NCBI GenBank assembly: GCA_045654885.1
Contig: JAZOOF010000045.1
Location: 10,695-74,694, forward strand
From: HGM04593 sp045654885
GTDB taxonomy: Bacteria; Bacteroidota; Bacteroidia; Bacteroidales; Bacteroidaceae
Direction: 5' to 3'
Length of the DNA stretch: 64,000 bases
Shown here: positions 1 through 8,572 of the stretch, one piece after another
Numbering within the stretch: the stretch's first letter is position 1
Layout of the letters: each line of letters starts with the position of its first letter
Translations under genes and position numbers: made by a program
Notes under the pieces: model-generated
Told to the model about the DNA's origin: nothing
Seen by the model: the letters and a program-made list of their open reading frames with translations, nothing else
The model's database searches: none

Positions 1-2
1 AG

Positions 3-1463
3 TGCCGCCGCGACTGGCAACGCGCCGAGGGCATTGCCGGCATACCGCAAAAGGAGGGCATTGCCTTGCGCTTTGAGCAGTTCATCAAGGAGAACAGAAA
101 GGAGGAGTGGGCACAGTTCCTGGAGAAATGCTACCGTTACATGCTCGACGAGCATAAGGTGGACGCCGATGCACTCGTCCACGAATGGGTCGAGGGCGTA
201 GTGGGCAACCAGTATCCTGTCCCCGACCGCATACTGCCACACACCGAGATAGCCGTTAATGACTACGTAGCACAAGAACTGTGCAACGGCCGTCCGCCAC
301 AGGGCGAGATTGACCTCTTTGCCACCGAGGGCGGCACGGCTGCAATGTGCTACATATTCGACAGCCTGCAGCAGAACCGCTTGCTTGAACGTGGCGACCA
401 GATTGCACTGATGACACCTGTGTTCACCCCATACATTGAGATTCCCAAGCTCTACCGCTACAACTACAAGGTGACCGAGATTCCGGCAAGCCGCATGAGC
501 GACGACGGGCTGCACCTGTGGCAATACAGCGAAAAGGGCATCAACAAACTGCGCGACCCGGAGTACAAGGCGCTGTTCATCGTTAATCCCAGTAATCCGC
601 CAAGCTACGCGATGGACGAGAGGACGGTAGACCTACTTGTCGACATCGTTGAGCGTTGGAACCCGAACCTTATGATTGTGACCGACGATGTATATGCAAC
701 ATTCGTTCCCGGTTTCCAGTCGCTTATGGGACGACTGCCGCACAACACGATGTGTGTCTATTCCTTCTCGAAATATTTTGGTGCTACAGGCTGGCGCACG
801 GCGGTTATTGCACTGCACCGCGACAACATATTCGATGCGCTGCTCAAACGCCTGCCACGCAAGCGCAAGGGCGAACTGCAGCAGCGCTACGGCAGCATAA
901 GGAGCGACGTGGAGAACATGCGTTTCATTGACCGCATGGTTGCCGACAGCCGCCAGGTGGCGCTGAACCACACAGCCGGCCTGTCACTGCCCCAGCAGCT
1001 GCAGATGACGCTGTTTGCGCTCTACTCCATCATCGACAGGCGCGAGGGCGACAATTTCCGCCAGGCGATGCTGGATATAATAAACAAGCGCCTCACCAAG
1101 CTGTGGGAGAATATGGGATTCACGCTCGTTGACGACCCTTTGCGTGCCGGGTACTACTCCGAGATTGACCTCACCGTGTGGGGCAAGCGTTTCTATGGCG
1201 AAGACTTCGTGGACTGGTTGCGACTGAACCACAGCCCGCTGGATGTTGTGTTCCGCCTTGCAACGGAGACATCGCTTGTGGTGCTCAACGGCGGCGGTTT
1301 CGACGGCCCCGAATGGAGCATACGTGTTTCGCTTGCAAACCTGAAAGAGGATGACTATGCCATCATAGGGCAAAAGGTTCGCGGCATTCTCGATTCGTAT
1401 GCCGAGAGGTGGAAGAATACTCTACCTACGGTAGAAAGTGGAAAGCGGAAATCGGAAAACTGA
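3..1463 (+). CDS. aspD: Aspartate 4-decarboxylase (PLP-dependent), 5' end outside the window
   Basis: This is the C-terminal 486 residues of a fold-type I PLP enzyme that converts L-aspartate to L-alanine and CO2, with aspartate transaminase side activity. The frame is open to the left edge, so the TTG at 66 is not the true start; family members have about 530-550 residues, so roughly 50-60 are missing. Visible signs are the FIVNPSNPPS stretch of the cofactor pocket and SFSKYFGATGWR around the PLP-binding lysine, both typical of AspD rather than ordinary AspC. The last residues (about TVESGKRKSEN) are encoded by a purine-rich GAAAGC-type repetition and look like a recent extension. The following 615 bases hold only repeats. 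The family call is firm; the decarboxylase-specific activity follows from the motifs. Confidence 0.85.
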   Translation, partial: CRRDWQRAEGIAGIPQKEGIALRFEQFIKENRKEEWAQFLEKCYRYMLDEHKVDADALVHEWVEGVVGNQYPVPDRILPHTEIAVNDYVAQELCNGRPPQGEIDLFATEGGTAAMCYIFDSLQQNRLLERGDQIALMTPVFTPYIEIPKLYRYNYKVTEIPASRMSDDGLHLWQYSEKGINKLRDPEYKALFIVNPSNPPSYAMDERTVDLLVDIVERWNPNLMIVTDDVYATFVPGFQSLMGRLPHNTMCVYSFSKYFGATGWRTAVIALHRDNIFDALLKRLPRKRKGELQQRYGSIRSDVENMRFIDRMVADSRQVALNHTAGLSLPQQLQMTLFALYSIIDRREGDNFRQAMLDIINKRLTKLWENMGFTLVDDPLRAGYYSEIDLTVWGKRFYGEDFVDWLRLNHSPLDVVFRLATETSLVVLNGGGFDGPEWSIRVSLANLKEDDYAIIGQKVRGILDSYAERWKNTLPTVESGKRKSEN

Positions 1464-2024
1464 AAGCTGAAAGCTACGAGTAAGCGAGAGCAGAGGAAAA
1501 GTTTACTTTTACTATGCCGAGCGGAAGCAGGTTCAAGCGCACGAAGTGCGATTAAAGGTAAAAACTTGTGCCAACTGTGCCGATTTAAGGACCCCCTCCG
1601 AAATTACTCACGTAATTTCTCGTCCCCCTAAGACAGGGGGACAATTACTTAGCCGACCCATCATAAGCACAGTTTATTCCTCCCACTGTTTTAGGGGAGG
1701 TGCCGAAGGCGGAGGGGTTACAAACGGTGAGAGACAGTAAGATGTAATTTGTAGCAATGTTCTTGTTTGAACTCCCTCCGCGATTATTGAACTCCCTCCG
1801 CGACTGCGTCGCTCGTCCCTCTTCAACAAGAGGGACAGTTACTTAGCCGACCTACATCATAAGCAGATACACCTGTCTGCCCAAAAAAAAGCAATACCGG
1901 TACAAACAGGGCGGACACACCGGTCCGCCCCTACCGTGTATGACAAAGCGCATATTAAACTCCCTCCGCGACTACGTCGCTCGTCCCTCTTCAACAAGAG
2001 GGACAGTTGGTTACGCGCATAAAA
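1464..2024. repeat. Repeat-filled intergenic stretch with modular hairpin repeats
   Basis: No gene is seen here. Three full copies of one element lie at 1591-1658, 1791-1852 and 1958-2010, with a stub at 1771-1784. Each has a CTCCG flank, a palindromic core, CTCGTCC or TCGTCC, and a second hairpin followed by ACAGTT or ACAATT. The cores differ but remain palindromic: GAAATTAC/GTAATTTC at 1600-1619, GCGAC/GTCGC at 1800-1812 and 1968-1980. The second stem also varies with pairing kept (GTCCCCCT/AGGGGGAC against GTCCCTCTT/AAGAGGGAC). Another perfect 8-base-pair hairpin, GGGCGGAC/GTCCGCCC, is at 1909-1930. Small open frames here are products of the repeats. Confidence 0.8.
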
Positions 2025-2056
2025 ATTGCGGTCAGCGCCTTGGCGCAGACCGCAAT
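2025..2056 (-). terminator. Rho-independent terminator of the sugar kinase gene
   Basis: A long stem, ATTGCGGTC/GACCGCAAT enclosing GCGCC-TT-GGCGC, lies just after the stop of the minus-strand gene at 2079. On that strand it is followed by a short T run. Confidence 0.8.
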
Positions 2057-2078
2057 AATACTTATTCAAGCAATTCTA

Positions 2079-3152
2079 TTACTTTACAATCTCTGCAATG
2101 AATGCCTGCATCTCGGCCTGGTGTGCCTCAACGCTCTGCAACAGTTTGAACTGTGCCTTTGAGCGGACGAGGTTGTGCTCGGGATACTGAATCTTGTAGT
2201 ATGTATCGCCGTTGATGTAGTCGGCCAAGAAACGTACTGTCTGCATGTATGGGAACAATGCTGCAGCGTATGGCAAGTTCTCAACCTCAAGCGGTGTGAT
2301 GAACGAAGCGGCTGACTTCAAGTAACCCTTTGTGAATGACTTGAAGATTTCCATGTTGAAGTTCACGTTGTCAAGGTTCTGGTCGTCCTCCTTACCGGTG
2401 TTGGCTGCCGAACGCAAGTAGTCACCGAAGTCGGAGAAGATGAAGTTTGGCATCACTGTATCGAGGTCGATTACGCAAAGTACGTTACCGTCCTTGTCGA
2501 AGAGGATGTTGTCGACCTTTGTATCGCAGTGGCAGATGCGCTTTGCAAGCTTGCCCTCGCGGTGCAGACGCTCGCCCTTGCACATCTCCTCGGCACGTGC
2601 CTCAAGCTCGTCAACGAGCCACTGTACCTCGGCAAGGCGGCCTGCCTTGTTCTCGGCAACAGCCTCGCGCAACTGGCGCAAGCGGAACTCCATGTTGTGG
2701 AAGTCCTTGATTGTCTCGCCAAGTTCGGCTGGGATATCGGCAAGCATAGCCTGGAAGTTACCGAATGTCTCGCCCACGATGTATGATGTCTCGGGAGTAA
2801 CGGCTGTCATACCCACTGTATCGGGGATGAACTCCATTACACGCCAATATTTCTCGCCATCGAAATAGTAGTACTTCCCCTCCTTTGTTGGAACGAACTT
2901 GAGCACCTTGCGCTCGATGTCATCGGCACCGGCAGCAACGAGCTTGCCATGGATGTGCTCGGTAACAGCAACGATGTTGTTCATGAGCATGTCCACATCG
3001 GGGAAGATTGCGTTGTTAACGTGCTGCAACACATAGTCGGGAGCTGTGCCCTCGGTCTTCACGCGATATGTGGTGTTGATGAGACCATTGCCCAAAGGAG
3101 CTACTTCTACAACATTGCCCTGAATGTTGAACTGAGAAACAATTGTGTTCAT
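2079..3152 (-). CDS. Aminoglycoside-phosphotransferase-fold sugar kinase, N-acetylhexosamine 1-kinase-like
   Basis: This 357-residue cytoplasmic kinase belongs to the APH/choline-kinase superfamily. It shows an N-terminal LGNGLINTTYRV nucleotide-loop region, the catalytic HCDTKVDNIL (HxDxxxxN) and the metal-binding VIDLDT (DxD). Length and the LGNGLIN start resemble NahK/LnpB, which phosphorylates GlcNAc or GalNAc at C1 in lacto-/galacto-N-biose use. Homoserine or methylthioribose kinase-like roles cannot be ruled out by eye. The gene stands alone with its own consensus promoter and terminator. A role in amino-sugar salvage is an inference supported by the mucin-degrading enzymes elsewhere in the window. 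Confidence 0.7.
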   Translation of the reverse strand: MNTIVSQFNIQGNVVEVAPLGNGLINTTYRVKTEGTAPDYVLQHVNNAIFPDVDMLMNNIVAVTEHIHGKLVAAGADDIERKVLKFVPTKEGKYYYFDGEKYWRVMEFIPDTVGMTAVTPETSYIVGETFGNFQAMLADIPAELGETIKDFHNMEFRLRQLREAVAENKAGRLAEVQWLVDELEARAEEMCKGERLHREGKLAKRICHCDTKVDNILFDKDGNVLCVIDLDTVMPNFIFSDFGDYLRSAANTGKEDDQNLDNVNFNMEIFKSFTKGYLKSAASFITPLEVENLPYAAALFPYMQTVRFLADYINGDTYYKIQYPEHNLVRSKAQFKLLQSVEAHQAEMQAFIAEIVK

Positions 3153-3186
3153 TGGTATTTAAATTTTAAGGTTAGTATTCTGCTGT

Positions 3187-3662
3187 CTGTCATCTCGAAC
3201 GTATGTGAGAGATCTCTTATTTCGCGATGGTTTGAGATCCCTCGTCGCTACGCTCTGTCGGGATGACAGATTAGCGATTATATAAACCGCATTATTTCAG
3301 GCAAATTTAAACAAAAGAAAATAGCATTACAAAATTATTACAGAATATTTGCATAAAAAACATATTTAACGTGTGTTCGATATAAGCTAAATCAAATCGC
3401 GAACCTGTCATCCCGACAGAACGCAGTGACGAGGGATCTCTGAATCCGCTTATAATGAGATTCCTCACACAAGGTTGACTTTGGCCCCTACGGGCGTCGA
3501 TCTTCGATTCGGAATGACAAAATACGCTAATTTTTAGTATAAATTCTTATATCGAGCTCACGTTATTTATAGATGTTTCGGTTTGACTTTAGCCCCTTCG
3601 GGCGTCGACCGTTGGTTCGCTCAACATGACAAGATACGTTCGGGGAGTATATTATAAAAGAA
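3187..3662. repeat. REP-like hairpin repeats in the 3153-3756 gap
   Basis: No gene is seen in this gap. A first element (3187-3269) is bounded by CTGTCATC and GGATGACAG and contains GAGATCCCTCGTC. A second (about 3407-3521) begins CTGTCATCCCGACAG and ends CGGAATGACAAAA. A third, degenerate one lies at about 3580-3633. The second and third share TTGACTTTGGCCCCTACGGG-like segments (3474-3499 and 3584-3609). Related elements occur at 8480-8549, 9222-9252, 30600-30670 and 48970-49005. Confidence 0.7.
3302..3333 (-). promoter_or_regulatory. Bacteroidetes-type promoter of the sugar kinase gene
   Basis: On the minus strand, TTTG (3333-3330), 20 bases and TAAATTTG (3309-3302) match the primary sigma consensus TTTG-N19-21-TAnnTTTG. 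The leader would be about 140 nt and would include the REP-like hairpin at 3187-3269. Confidence 0.7.
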
Positions 3663-3694
3663 ATTCCCGGCAGTCGCGCGCGACTGCCGGGAAT
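3663..3694. terminator. Perfect 32-base palindrome acting as terminator
   Basis: ATTCCCGGCAGTCGCG is followed directly by its exact complement. On the minus strand a T-rich stretch (TTCTTTTA) follows, fitting termination of the gene at 3757. A second hairpin, CCCTCTCC-TTG-GGAGAGGG (3723-3741), lies between it and the gene. Confidence 0.7.
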
Positions 3695-3756
3695 AAAACA
3701 TTTTAGTAATAACATTTTTTGTTCCCTCTCCTTGGGAGAGGGTTATGGGTGAGGCC

Positions 3757-5913
3757 TTACTTTACAAACACCTTCTCGCCGTCAACGATGTTGATACCTT
3801 TTGCGGCCTCCTGCAAACGACGACCCTGGAGGTCATAGACAGCATTTACGCCGGTTTCAACATTCAGTTCGTCGATGCTTGTTGTTGTCTCAACATAAAG
3901 GATTCGCAATGTAGAGCCGGCATCCTGGCCACCATTCCAGAAAGCGAGCTTGTTGTCGCGGTTGTTCACCTTGTTTGAGATATAACCATCCTCGTACATA
4001 TATGCATAGGCTACATCGGTTGAACCCAAATCACGTGAATCCATAAAGCGCCATACAGCGGTGTAACCCTCGGGGAGGTTATCTTTCTCCTTCAACACAG
4101 GATATGAACCGGCACCGGTTGAACCCATCATCTGTATTGGGGCTGCAAGCACCTTTGTTGCGCCGGCCTGCTTGTTGTAAATTTGGTAGCCTACCTCCTC
4201 GTTACCGGTGAAGCACCACAAATGAGCAGGGTTCTCGGTGTCGAGTTCGGTGTTGTCGAGTGCAATGTAGCTTGCATTGCCGTTATCGGAAAGTACATAA
4301 CCATCCTGGCCAATCTGAATTGTATACCAGGGAATTTGGCCAACGAACTCGCCGTTCTCAACCTTAGTAGTCTCGTAACGTGTAGGTATCTGAGGCTCAA
4401 CGTATGTACCCTTCTCAATGAAGAGACCCTCAACCTCAACATCACCGCACATATACTCGGCCGGGATTACAATGCAATCCTCGGCATCGAACTGCTGACG
4501 CTCGAAGAATACCTTCTGCCACTGTACATTGTCATGTACAATGCTGTCGCCGCTGAGGTTGTAACCGTACTTGATGATTGCACCCTTGTACTCGAAACCG
4601 TTCTCGGGAACCATCTTGATTTTGAACGCCTGACCGAATGGTGTCTGGTATGTAACAAGGTCGGCTCCGTTCTCGGCAGCAACAACCTTACCGTTGCGGT
4701 TTGCATCGTTTACATAAGCGTAGTCGCCATGTACATTGAGCATTACATCAACGATACCACCACCATTGCCAAGGATTGGGTTTGACTGATCGATAGAACC
4801 TGCAGGGTCAATGCAGTTCCAGTCTACCTTGTAACGCATGCGGTATACACCATGAGCCATGTCGGCAGGCAAAGTGAACGAAGGCATTACAAGTGTATTG
4901 CGGTTATTGCCGCTGATAGGTGTACCTGCACTGTTCACACCATTCTCATTGTCGGCACCACCATAGAATGAGAACGAAACAAGGTCACTGCCCTGGGCAA
5001 TGCTGAGATCATCGTTCACTGTAGCCTGGAACTTACCGTCGTTTGCAAAGTCGATGTAAGCATATCCGTGCATCCAGCTACCGGTGTAGGCAATGCTTGC
5101 TGTGAGTGTCTCACCCGGCTTTGCAAGAAGCTGCTTGCTTGTCTGGTTAACATACACAGTCTTTGGAGATGTCGGTGAGTTGACCACCTGTGTTGCAGCA
5201 CCGTCAGCCTGCAACTTGACTGCAGAGAGGAAACGGTCGTTGCGTGTATAAAGCTGGTCTTCGCCAAAAGCAATCTGATAATAGCCATAAACGAACTCCG
5301 ATGCAGGGTCGTCGTTTACCTTGATGTCATCGACATAGCAGATAGCATCCTCGGTATAGTTGTGTGGCGACTCACAGTCGGGCACAACAACAAGGCTGTA
5401 GATGTCAATGCCACCGTTACCCTTGATTGGGAGGACAACGTCCTGCCATTTGCCGGCACCGATGTTCATTGTAGACATTGCCCAGAACTGCTCAGCCTCG
5501 GGCGACTGGTCCTTGCGCTCGGTGCGCTTACCCAAACCTACAACCATCACGCGGCCACCGTATGGACGATATACCTTAACGTGGAGATATTTCACTGTCG
5601 GAGTGAGTTCAAATGTCTCATTGAGGTCAACGCGTACACCAAAGGTGTTTGAACCGAAGCGTGAACGCTGGATGGCAAGAATCTTTGACGATGGGTTGGG
5701 AGCCACGCCCAACTGGTCGTCGACATAGGTCAAGTGGTTATCGATAACCGCATAGTTACCCTTGAGGGCACCGGTGCGGAAGGGAGATGCCTCCCATGTA
5801 TCATAGACACCTATTGACTTGTAGTCCTGTGTCTCGAATGTTACCTCTGTCTGCGCCGAAGCGAACATTGGGAGTGCCAAAGCAGCAAGCGCAAATATGT
5901 TCTTCAATTTCAT
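3757..5913 (-). CDS. Secreted multidomain protein with GEVED-like, lectin-like and Por-type sorting domains
   Basis: This is a 718-residue exported protein with signal peptide MKLKNIFALAALALPMFASA-Q. After it comes a beta-sandwich-like region (about 25-210), then a GEVED-like stretch (GYAYIDFANDGKF, about 285) ending in HGVYRMRYKVDW. A region near 535-660 looks like a ricin-type beta-trefoil (YTIQIGQDGYVLS ... YQIYNKQAGATKVL). The C-terminus has the AVYDLQGRRL ... GINIV form of a type IX secretion sorting domain. No catalytic residues are recognised. Its start is 19 bases after the stop of the GH29 fucosidase gene, so the two are surely co-transcribed. A glycan-binding role at the cell surface is an inference. 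Confidence 0.75.
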   Translation of the reverse strand: MKLKNIFALAALALPMFASAQTEVTFETQDYKSIGVYDTWEASPFRTGALKGNYAVIDNHLTYVDDQLGVAPNPSSKILAIQRSRFGSNTFGVRVDLNETFELTPTVKYLHVKVYRPYGGRVMVVGLGKRTERKDQSPEAEQFWAMSTMNIGAGKWQDVVLPIKGNGGIDIYSLVVVPDCESPHNYTEDAICYVDDIKVNDDPASEFVYGYYQIAFGEDQLYTRNDRFLSAVKLQADGAATQVVNSPTSPKTVYVNQTSKQLLAKPGETLTASIAYTGSWMHGYAYIDFANDGKFQATVNDDLSIAQGSDLVSFSFYGGADNENGVNSAGTPISGNNRNTLVMPSFTLPADMAHGVYRMRYKVDWNCIDPAGSIDQSNPILGNGGGIVDVMLNVHGDYAYVNDANRNGKVVAAENGADLVTYQTPFGQAFKIKMVPENGFEYKGAIIKYGYNLSGDSIVHDNVQWQKVFFERQQFDAEDCIVIPAEYMCGDVEVEGLFIEKGTYVEPQIPTRYETTKVENGEFVGQIPWYTIQIGQDGYVLSDNGNASYIALDNTELDTENPAHLWCFTGNEEVGYQIYNKQAGATKVLAAPIQMMGSTGAGSYPVLKEKDNLPEGYTAVWRFMDSRDLGSTDVAYAYMYEDGYISNKVNNRDNKLAFWNGGQDAGSTLRILYVETTTSIDELNVETGVNAVYDLQGRRLQEAAKGINIVDGEKVFVK

Positions 5914-5932
5914 AATTCCAAAGATTTAAATA

Positions 5933-7444
5933 TTAATAAACGCTTACTTTACTGATTAGCGGACAAGCGCGGCTGTCCTCGATTGTGATGCGTACACCCA
6001 TTACATCAAAGCCATTGCCATAGCTGTTGGCTGTGCTGCTGTTGAGAGGAATAATACGCTTGTAACCGATGGTTGTTGTCTGCACACCTGTTGCACGGCG
6101 TGTCCAGTTGACACCATCCTGTGTTGTCTCCACAGTGAATTTCTTCACGCGCTGACCCTTTGCGATGTACTCCATGAGCTCAACGTAACGGATTGTCTTG
6201 GCCTCGTCCCATGTGAGGGTGATTGTAGCCTCTACAGTACCGTCGTTTGTAGCCCAATAGGTATCCTTGTTGCCATCGGTCATATTGGTGGCAACATAGT
6301 TGCGGTTTGCGCCTGCCTGGCGTGTCTCGCTAACCTCGACCTTTGCATCCTTTGCAAAGTCGTTTGTGAGACGTGCACGAATGAGGTCACCCATTCCCGT
6401 GAGTGCATTCACTGAAGCGTCGGGCAATACACCGGCCTTGTTGGGAGGAATGTTGAGGATAAGTGTCGCGTTGCGGCCAACTGTCTCAAGGTACATCTGG
6501 AAGAGACGCTCGGGAGAGAGTGGGCTCTCGCCATCGTGGTAGAACCAACCCTTGTTGGTAGCCTTGGCGTCGCTCTCGCCGGGGAGCCAGAACCAACCTG
6601 TCTCTGTTCCGTACATACCGTTGTTCTCACCTGCATAGTCACGGTTCTCGGGCGACCAGTTTGTCTCGCCTGCCCAGCCGGCCTCGTTACCAATCCAACG
6701 AGCTTCGCCACCTACACCCCACATAACGCAGTCGGGGCATACCTTGTGGATTGAGTCGCGGAGGTTAGGAACGTCGTAGTATGTTGCACGGTCAACGCTC
6801 ACTGTTGTGTTGCGGCCACCATAGTAACCGCTACCGCCGTTTGCACCGTCGAACCACATCTCGAACTGGTCTGTGCCATACTCGGCAAGCTCGGCACACT
6901 GCTTGAGGAAGACATCCTTCACATACTTGTCAGTACCATAGTGTACACTGTTGCGGTCCCATGGCGACACATAGAAACCATACTTCATGCCCAAGTCCCT
7001 TGCAGCCTCGGCAAAATCACGTGGAATGTTGGTATTGCGGCCATACTCATTGCCCGAGTTGGTCACATTGTGTGTTGTAGTCTCGGTTGGCCACTGACAG
7101 AAACCGTCGTGGTGCTTCACGACAGCAATACCGCCACGCATTCCGGCAGCCTTGGCAACCTCGAGCCACTGACGTGGGTTGGGCGCTGCAGTTGGAGCAA
7201 AACGCTTTGGGTCTTCGTCACCGTTACCCCACTCCAGGCCGGTGTAGGTGTTCATACCGTAGTGATAGAAAGCATAGAACTCGGTCTCTTGCCATTTCAA
7301 CTGGCGCGGATGTGGAACCGGATGCACTTCAATAGGCTCATTGTCGGGGTTTGCAGGTGCCTCGGACTTCAACTGAAGCTGTGCCGATGCTCCGAACGGA
7401 GCAATCATTCCCAACAGAAACAAAGAAGTAAAAAGTTTTTTCAT
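5933..7444 (-). CDS. Alpha-L-fucosidase, glycoside hydrolase family 29, with C-terminal F5/8 (CBM32-like) domain
   Basis: This 503-residue enzyme removes terminal alpha-L-fucose from host-type glycans. The start is set at 7444 because the signal peptide MKKLFTSLFLLGMIAPFGASA-Q begins there; the open frame upstream is not signal-like. Family marks are FYAFYHYGMNTYTG, the VVKHHDGFCQWPT stretch (about 109-119) and FEMWFDGANGG, with Asp199 the likely nucleophile. The last 140 residues resemble a discoidin/F5/8 type C domain (NMTDGNKDTYW). There is no lipobox and no Por-type tail, so the enzyme is likely periplasmic. It leads a two-gene operon with the lectin-like protein at 3757. Linkage preference cannot be read by eye. 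Confidence 0.9.
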   Translation of the reverse strand: MKKLFTSLFLLGMIAPFGASAQLQLKSEAPANPDNEPIEVHPVPHPRQLKWQETEFYAFYHYGMNTYTGLEWGNGDEDPKRFAPTAAPNPRQWLEVAKAAGMRGGIAVVKHHDGFCQWPTETTTHNVTNSGNEYGRNTNIPRDFAEAARDLGMKYGFYVSPWDRNSVHYGTDKYVKDVFLKQCAELAEYGTDQFEMWFDGANGGSGYYGGRNTTVSVDRATYYDVPNLRDSIHKVCPDCVMWGVGGEARWIGNEAGWAGETNWSPENRDYAGENNGMYGTETGWFWLPGESDAKATNKGWFYHDGESPLSPERLFQMYLETVGRNATLILNIPPNKAGVLPDASVNALTGMGDLIRARLTNDFAKDAKVEVSETRQAGANRNYVATNMTDGNKDTYWATNDGTVEATITLTWDEAKTIRYVELMEYIAKGQRVKKFTVETTQDGVNWTRRATGVQTTTIGYKRIIPLNSSTANSYGNGFDVMGVRITIEDSRACPLISKVSVY

Positions 7445-7626
7445 CTTGTTTTGGTTTAGGTTAGTTAAAAAAATAATCACGTTATATAAAAATGCATAGT
7501 TTACACATTTTATGCAAAGAAAAAAAAAAAAACGATAAGTCACAAAAAAATATTTATATATTTTATTTTTTATATAAAAAGAGGCTTTTTTAGCACAAGA
7601 GGCTTGCCAACATAGGAAGCACATTA

Positions 7627-8325
7627 CTATTTGCGTAGCAACACACCTGCATCGCCATGCAGTTCGCCGCCCACGGGCACGCAGAGCGTAAGGGAGGGAA
7701 TGCCATACTCAGCATAGCCCCAAGACTCATCGGGCAAGGCATTGTGCTTGAAGGCAAAGCGCCCGTCATACTCTTCGAGCGAAGAGATTATGTTGTAGCC
7801 GGTGAGGATGTCAATACCCAAATCATTCTCCAACGTAAAGAGCGCGCCGCTCTCCCACCCCTCGTTGGTGACATCGAGCACAAGCGCCGATGCAACCTCG
7901 CAGCCCATCTGCCCCAGTGCTACAACCGTTTGAACAGCGCCCTGCGAATCGCTCTCCTCGTTGCCTGTAAATGCAACCACAACATTGTCGGGGAGGCGGT
8001 CGTGAAGCATATTCCACAGCAAGGCCGCATTTGTAAAACTGTTGTCGAATGTTCCGCGCAGGCAGTCGCCCTCGTCGGCGCAAAAACAGCGGCTATAGAC
8101 GCAATCGATGTGTGAAGAGATGAGCTGCACGCGGTCGCCCTCGCGCAACGGGCGCTTGGCATACAACAGCGCAAGCGGTTGACGAGAGATGAGTTTGTAG
8201 TCCGTCTTTTCGAGCATGCGCTCAATCACCGCAACCCTGTCGGTCACGGTAAAGCATTCGCCGTTGTCCTTGCAGTCAACGGTAACGGTTTGCAGTATGT
8301 CGAAAAAATCTTGTTGTGGGTGCAT
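7627..8325 (-). CDS. M28/M20-like zinc metallopeptidase, cytoplasmic
   Basis: This 232-residue protein has the spaced metal-ligand motifs of co-catalytic zinc peptidases: SSHID (about 69), GTFDNSFTNAALL (aspartate bridge region), FTGNEESDSQGA (Glu-Glu) and LVLDVTNEG (Asp), and a late His in GGELHGDAG. It has no signal peptide. It is short for the family and has no lid or dimerisation insert, so it is a minimal single-domain form. The fucosidase start is about 180 bases downstream on the same strand, so it may be transcribed separately. Aminopeptidase activity is inferred from the family; the substrate is unknown. Confidence 0.6.
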   Translation of the reverse strand: MHPQQDFFDILQTVTVDCKDNGECFTVTDRVAVIERMLEKTDYKLISRQPLALLYAKRPLREGDRVQLISSHIDCVYSRCFCADEGDCLRGTFDNSFTNAALLWNMLHDRLPDNVVVAFTGNEESDSQGAVQTVVALGQMGCEVASALVLDVTNEGWESGALFTLENDLGIDILTGYNIISSLEEYDGRFAFKHNALPDESWGYAEYGIPSLTLCVPVGGELHGDAGVLLRK

Positions 8326-8479
8326 TTTGAAATTGCGTTATTGCATTAAGGGTCATATTGTCATTCTATATTTGCAATGTCATTGGCTCGTTCATTTATT
8401 AGCGACCCGCACGGCATAATTTTCATCCATATTTCGTGCGACCAGCCGCTAATGAACTCGCCGATAACAAAACTTAAAG

Positions 8480-8549
8480 TTTTGTCATTCTGACGACCGA
8501 CGAGAGGAAGAATCTCCCAAGATTCTTCGCGTTGCTCAGAATGACAAAA
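8480..8549. repeat. REP-like inverted repeat
   Basis: Outer arms TTTTGTCATTCTGA (8480-8493) and TCAGAATGACAAAA (8536-8549) enclose GAAGAATC/GATTCTTC (8507-8514, 8521-8528), giving a long double stem. One arm recurs at 9222-9252, upstream of the yigZ start. Confidence 0.75.
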
Positions 8550-8572
8550 TGCGGATAGAGGTAGTTTAAATG

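Noticed and set aside
1591..2010. A CRISPR array suggested by regular repeats
   Set aside because: Only three full copies, uneven spacing, internal palindromes and no cas genes; these are REP-like elements.
1546..2069. Small open frames in the first gap
   Set aside because: They consist wholly of hairpin repeats.
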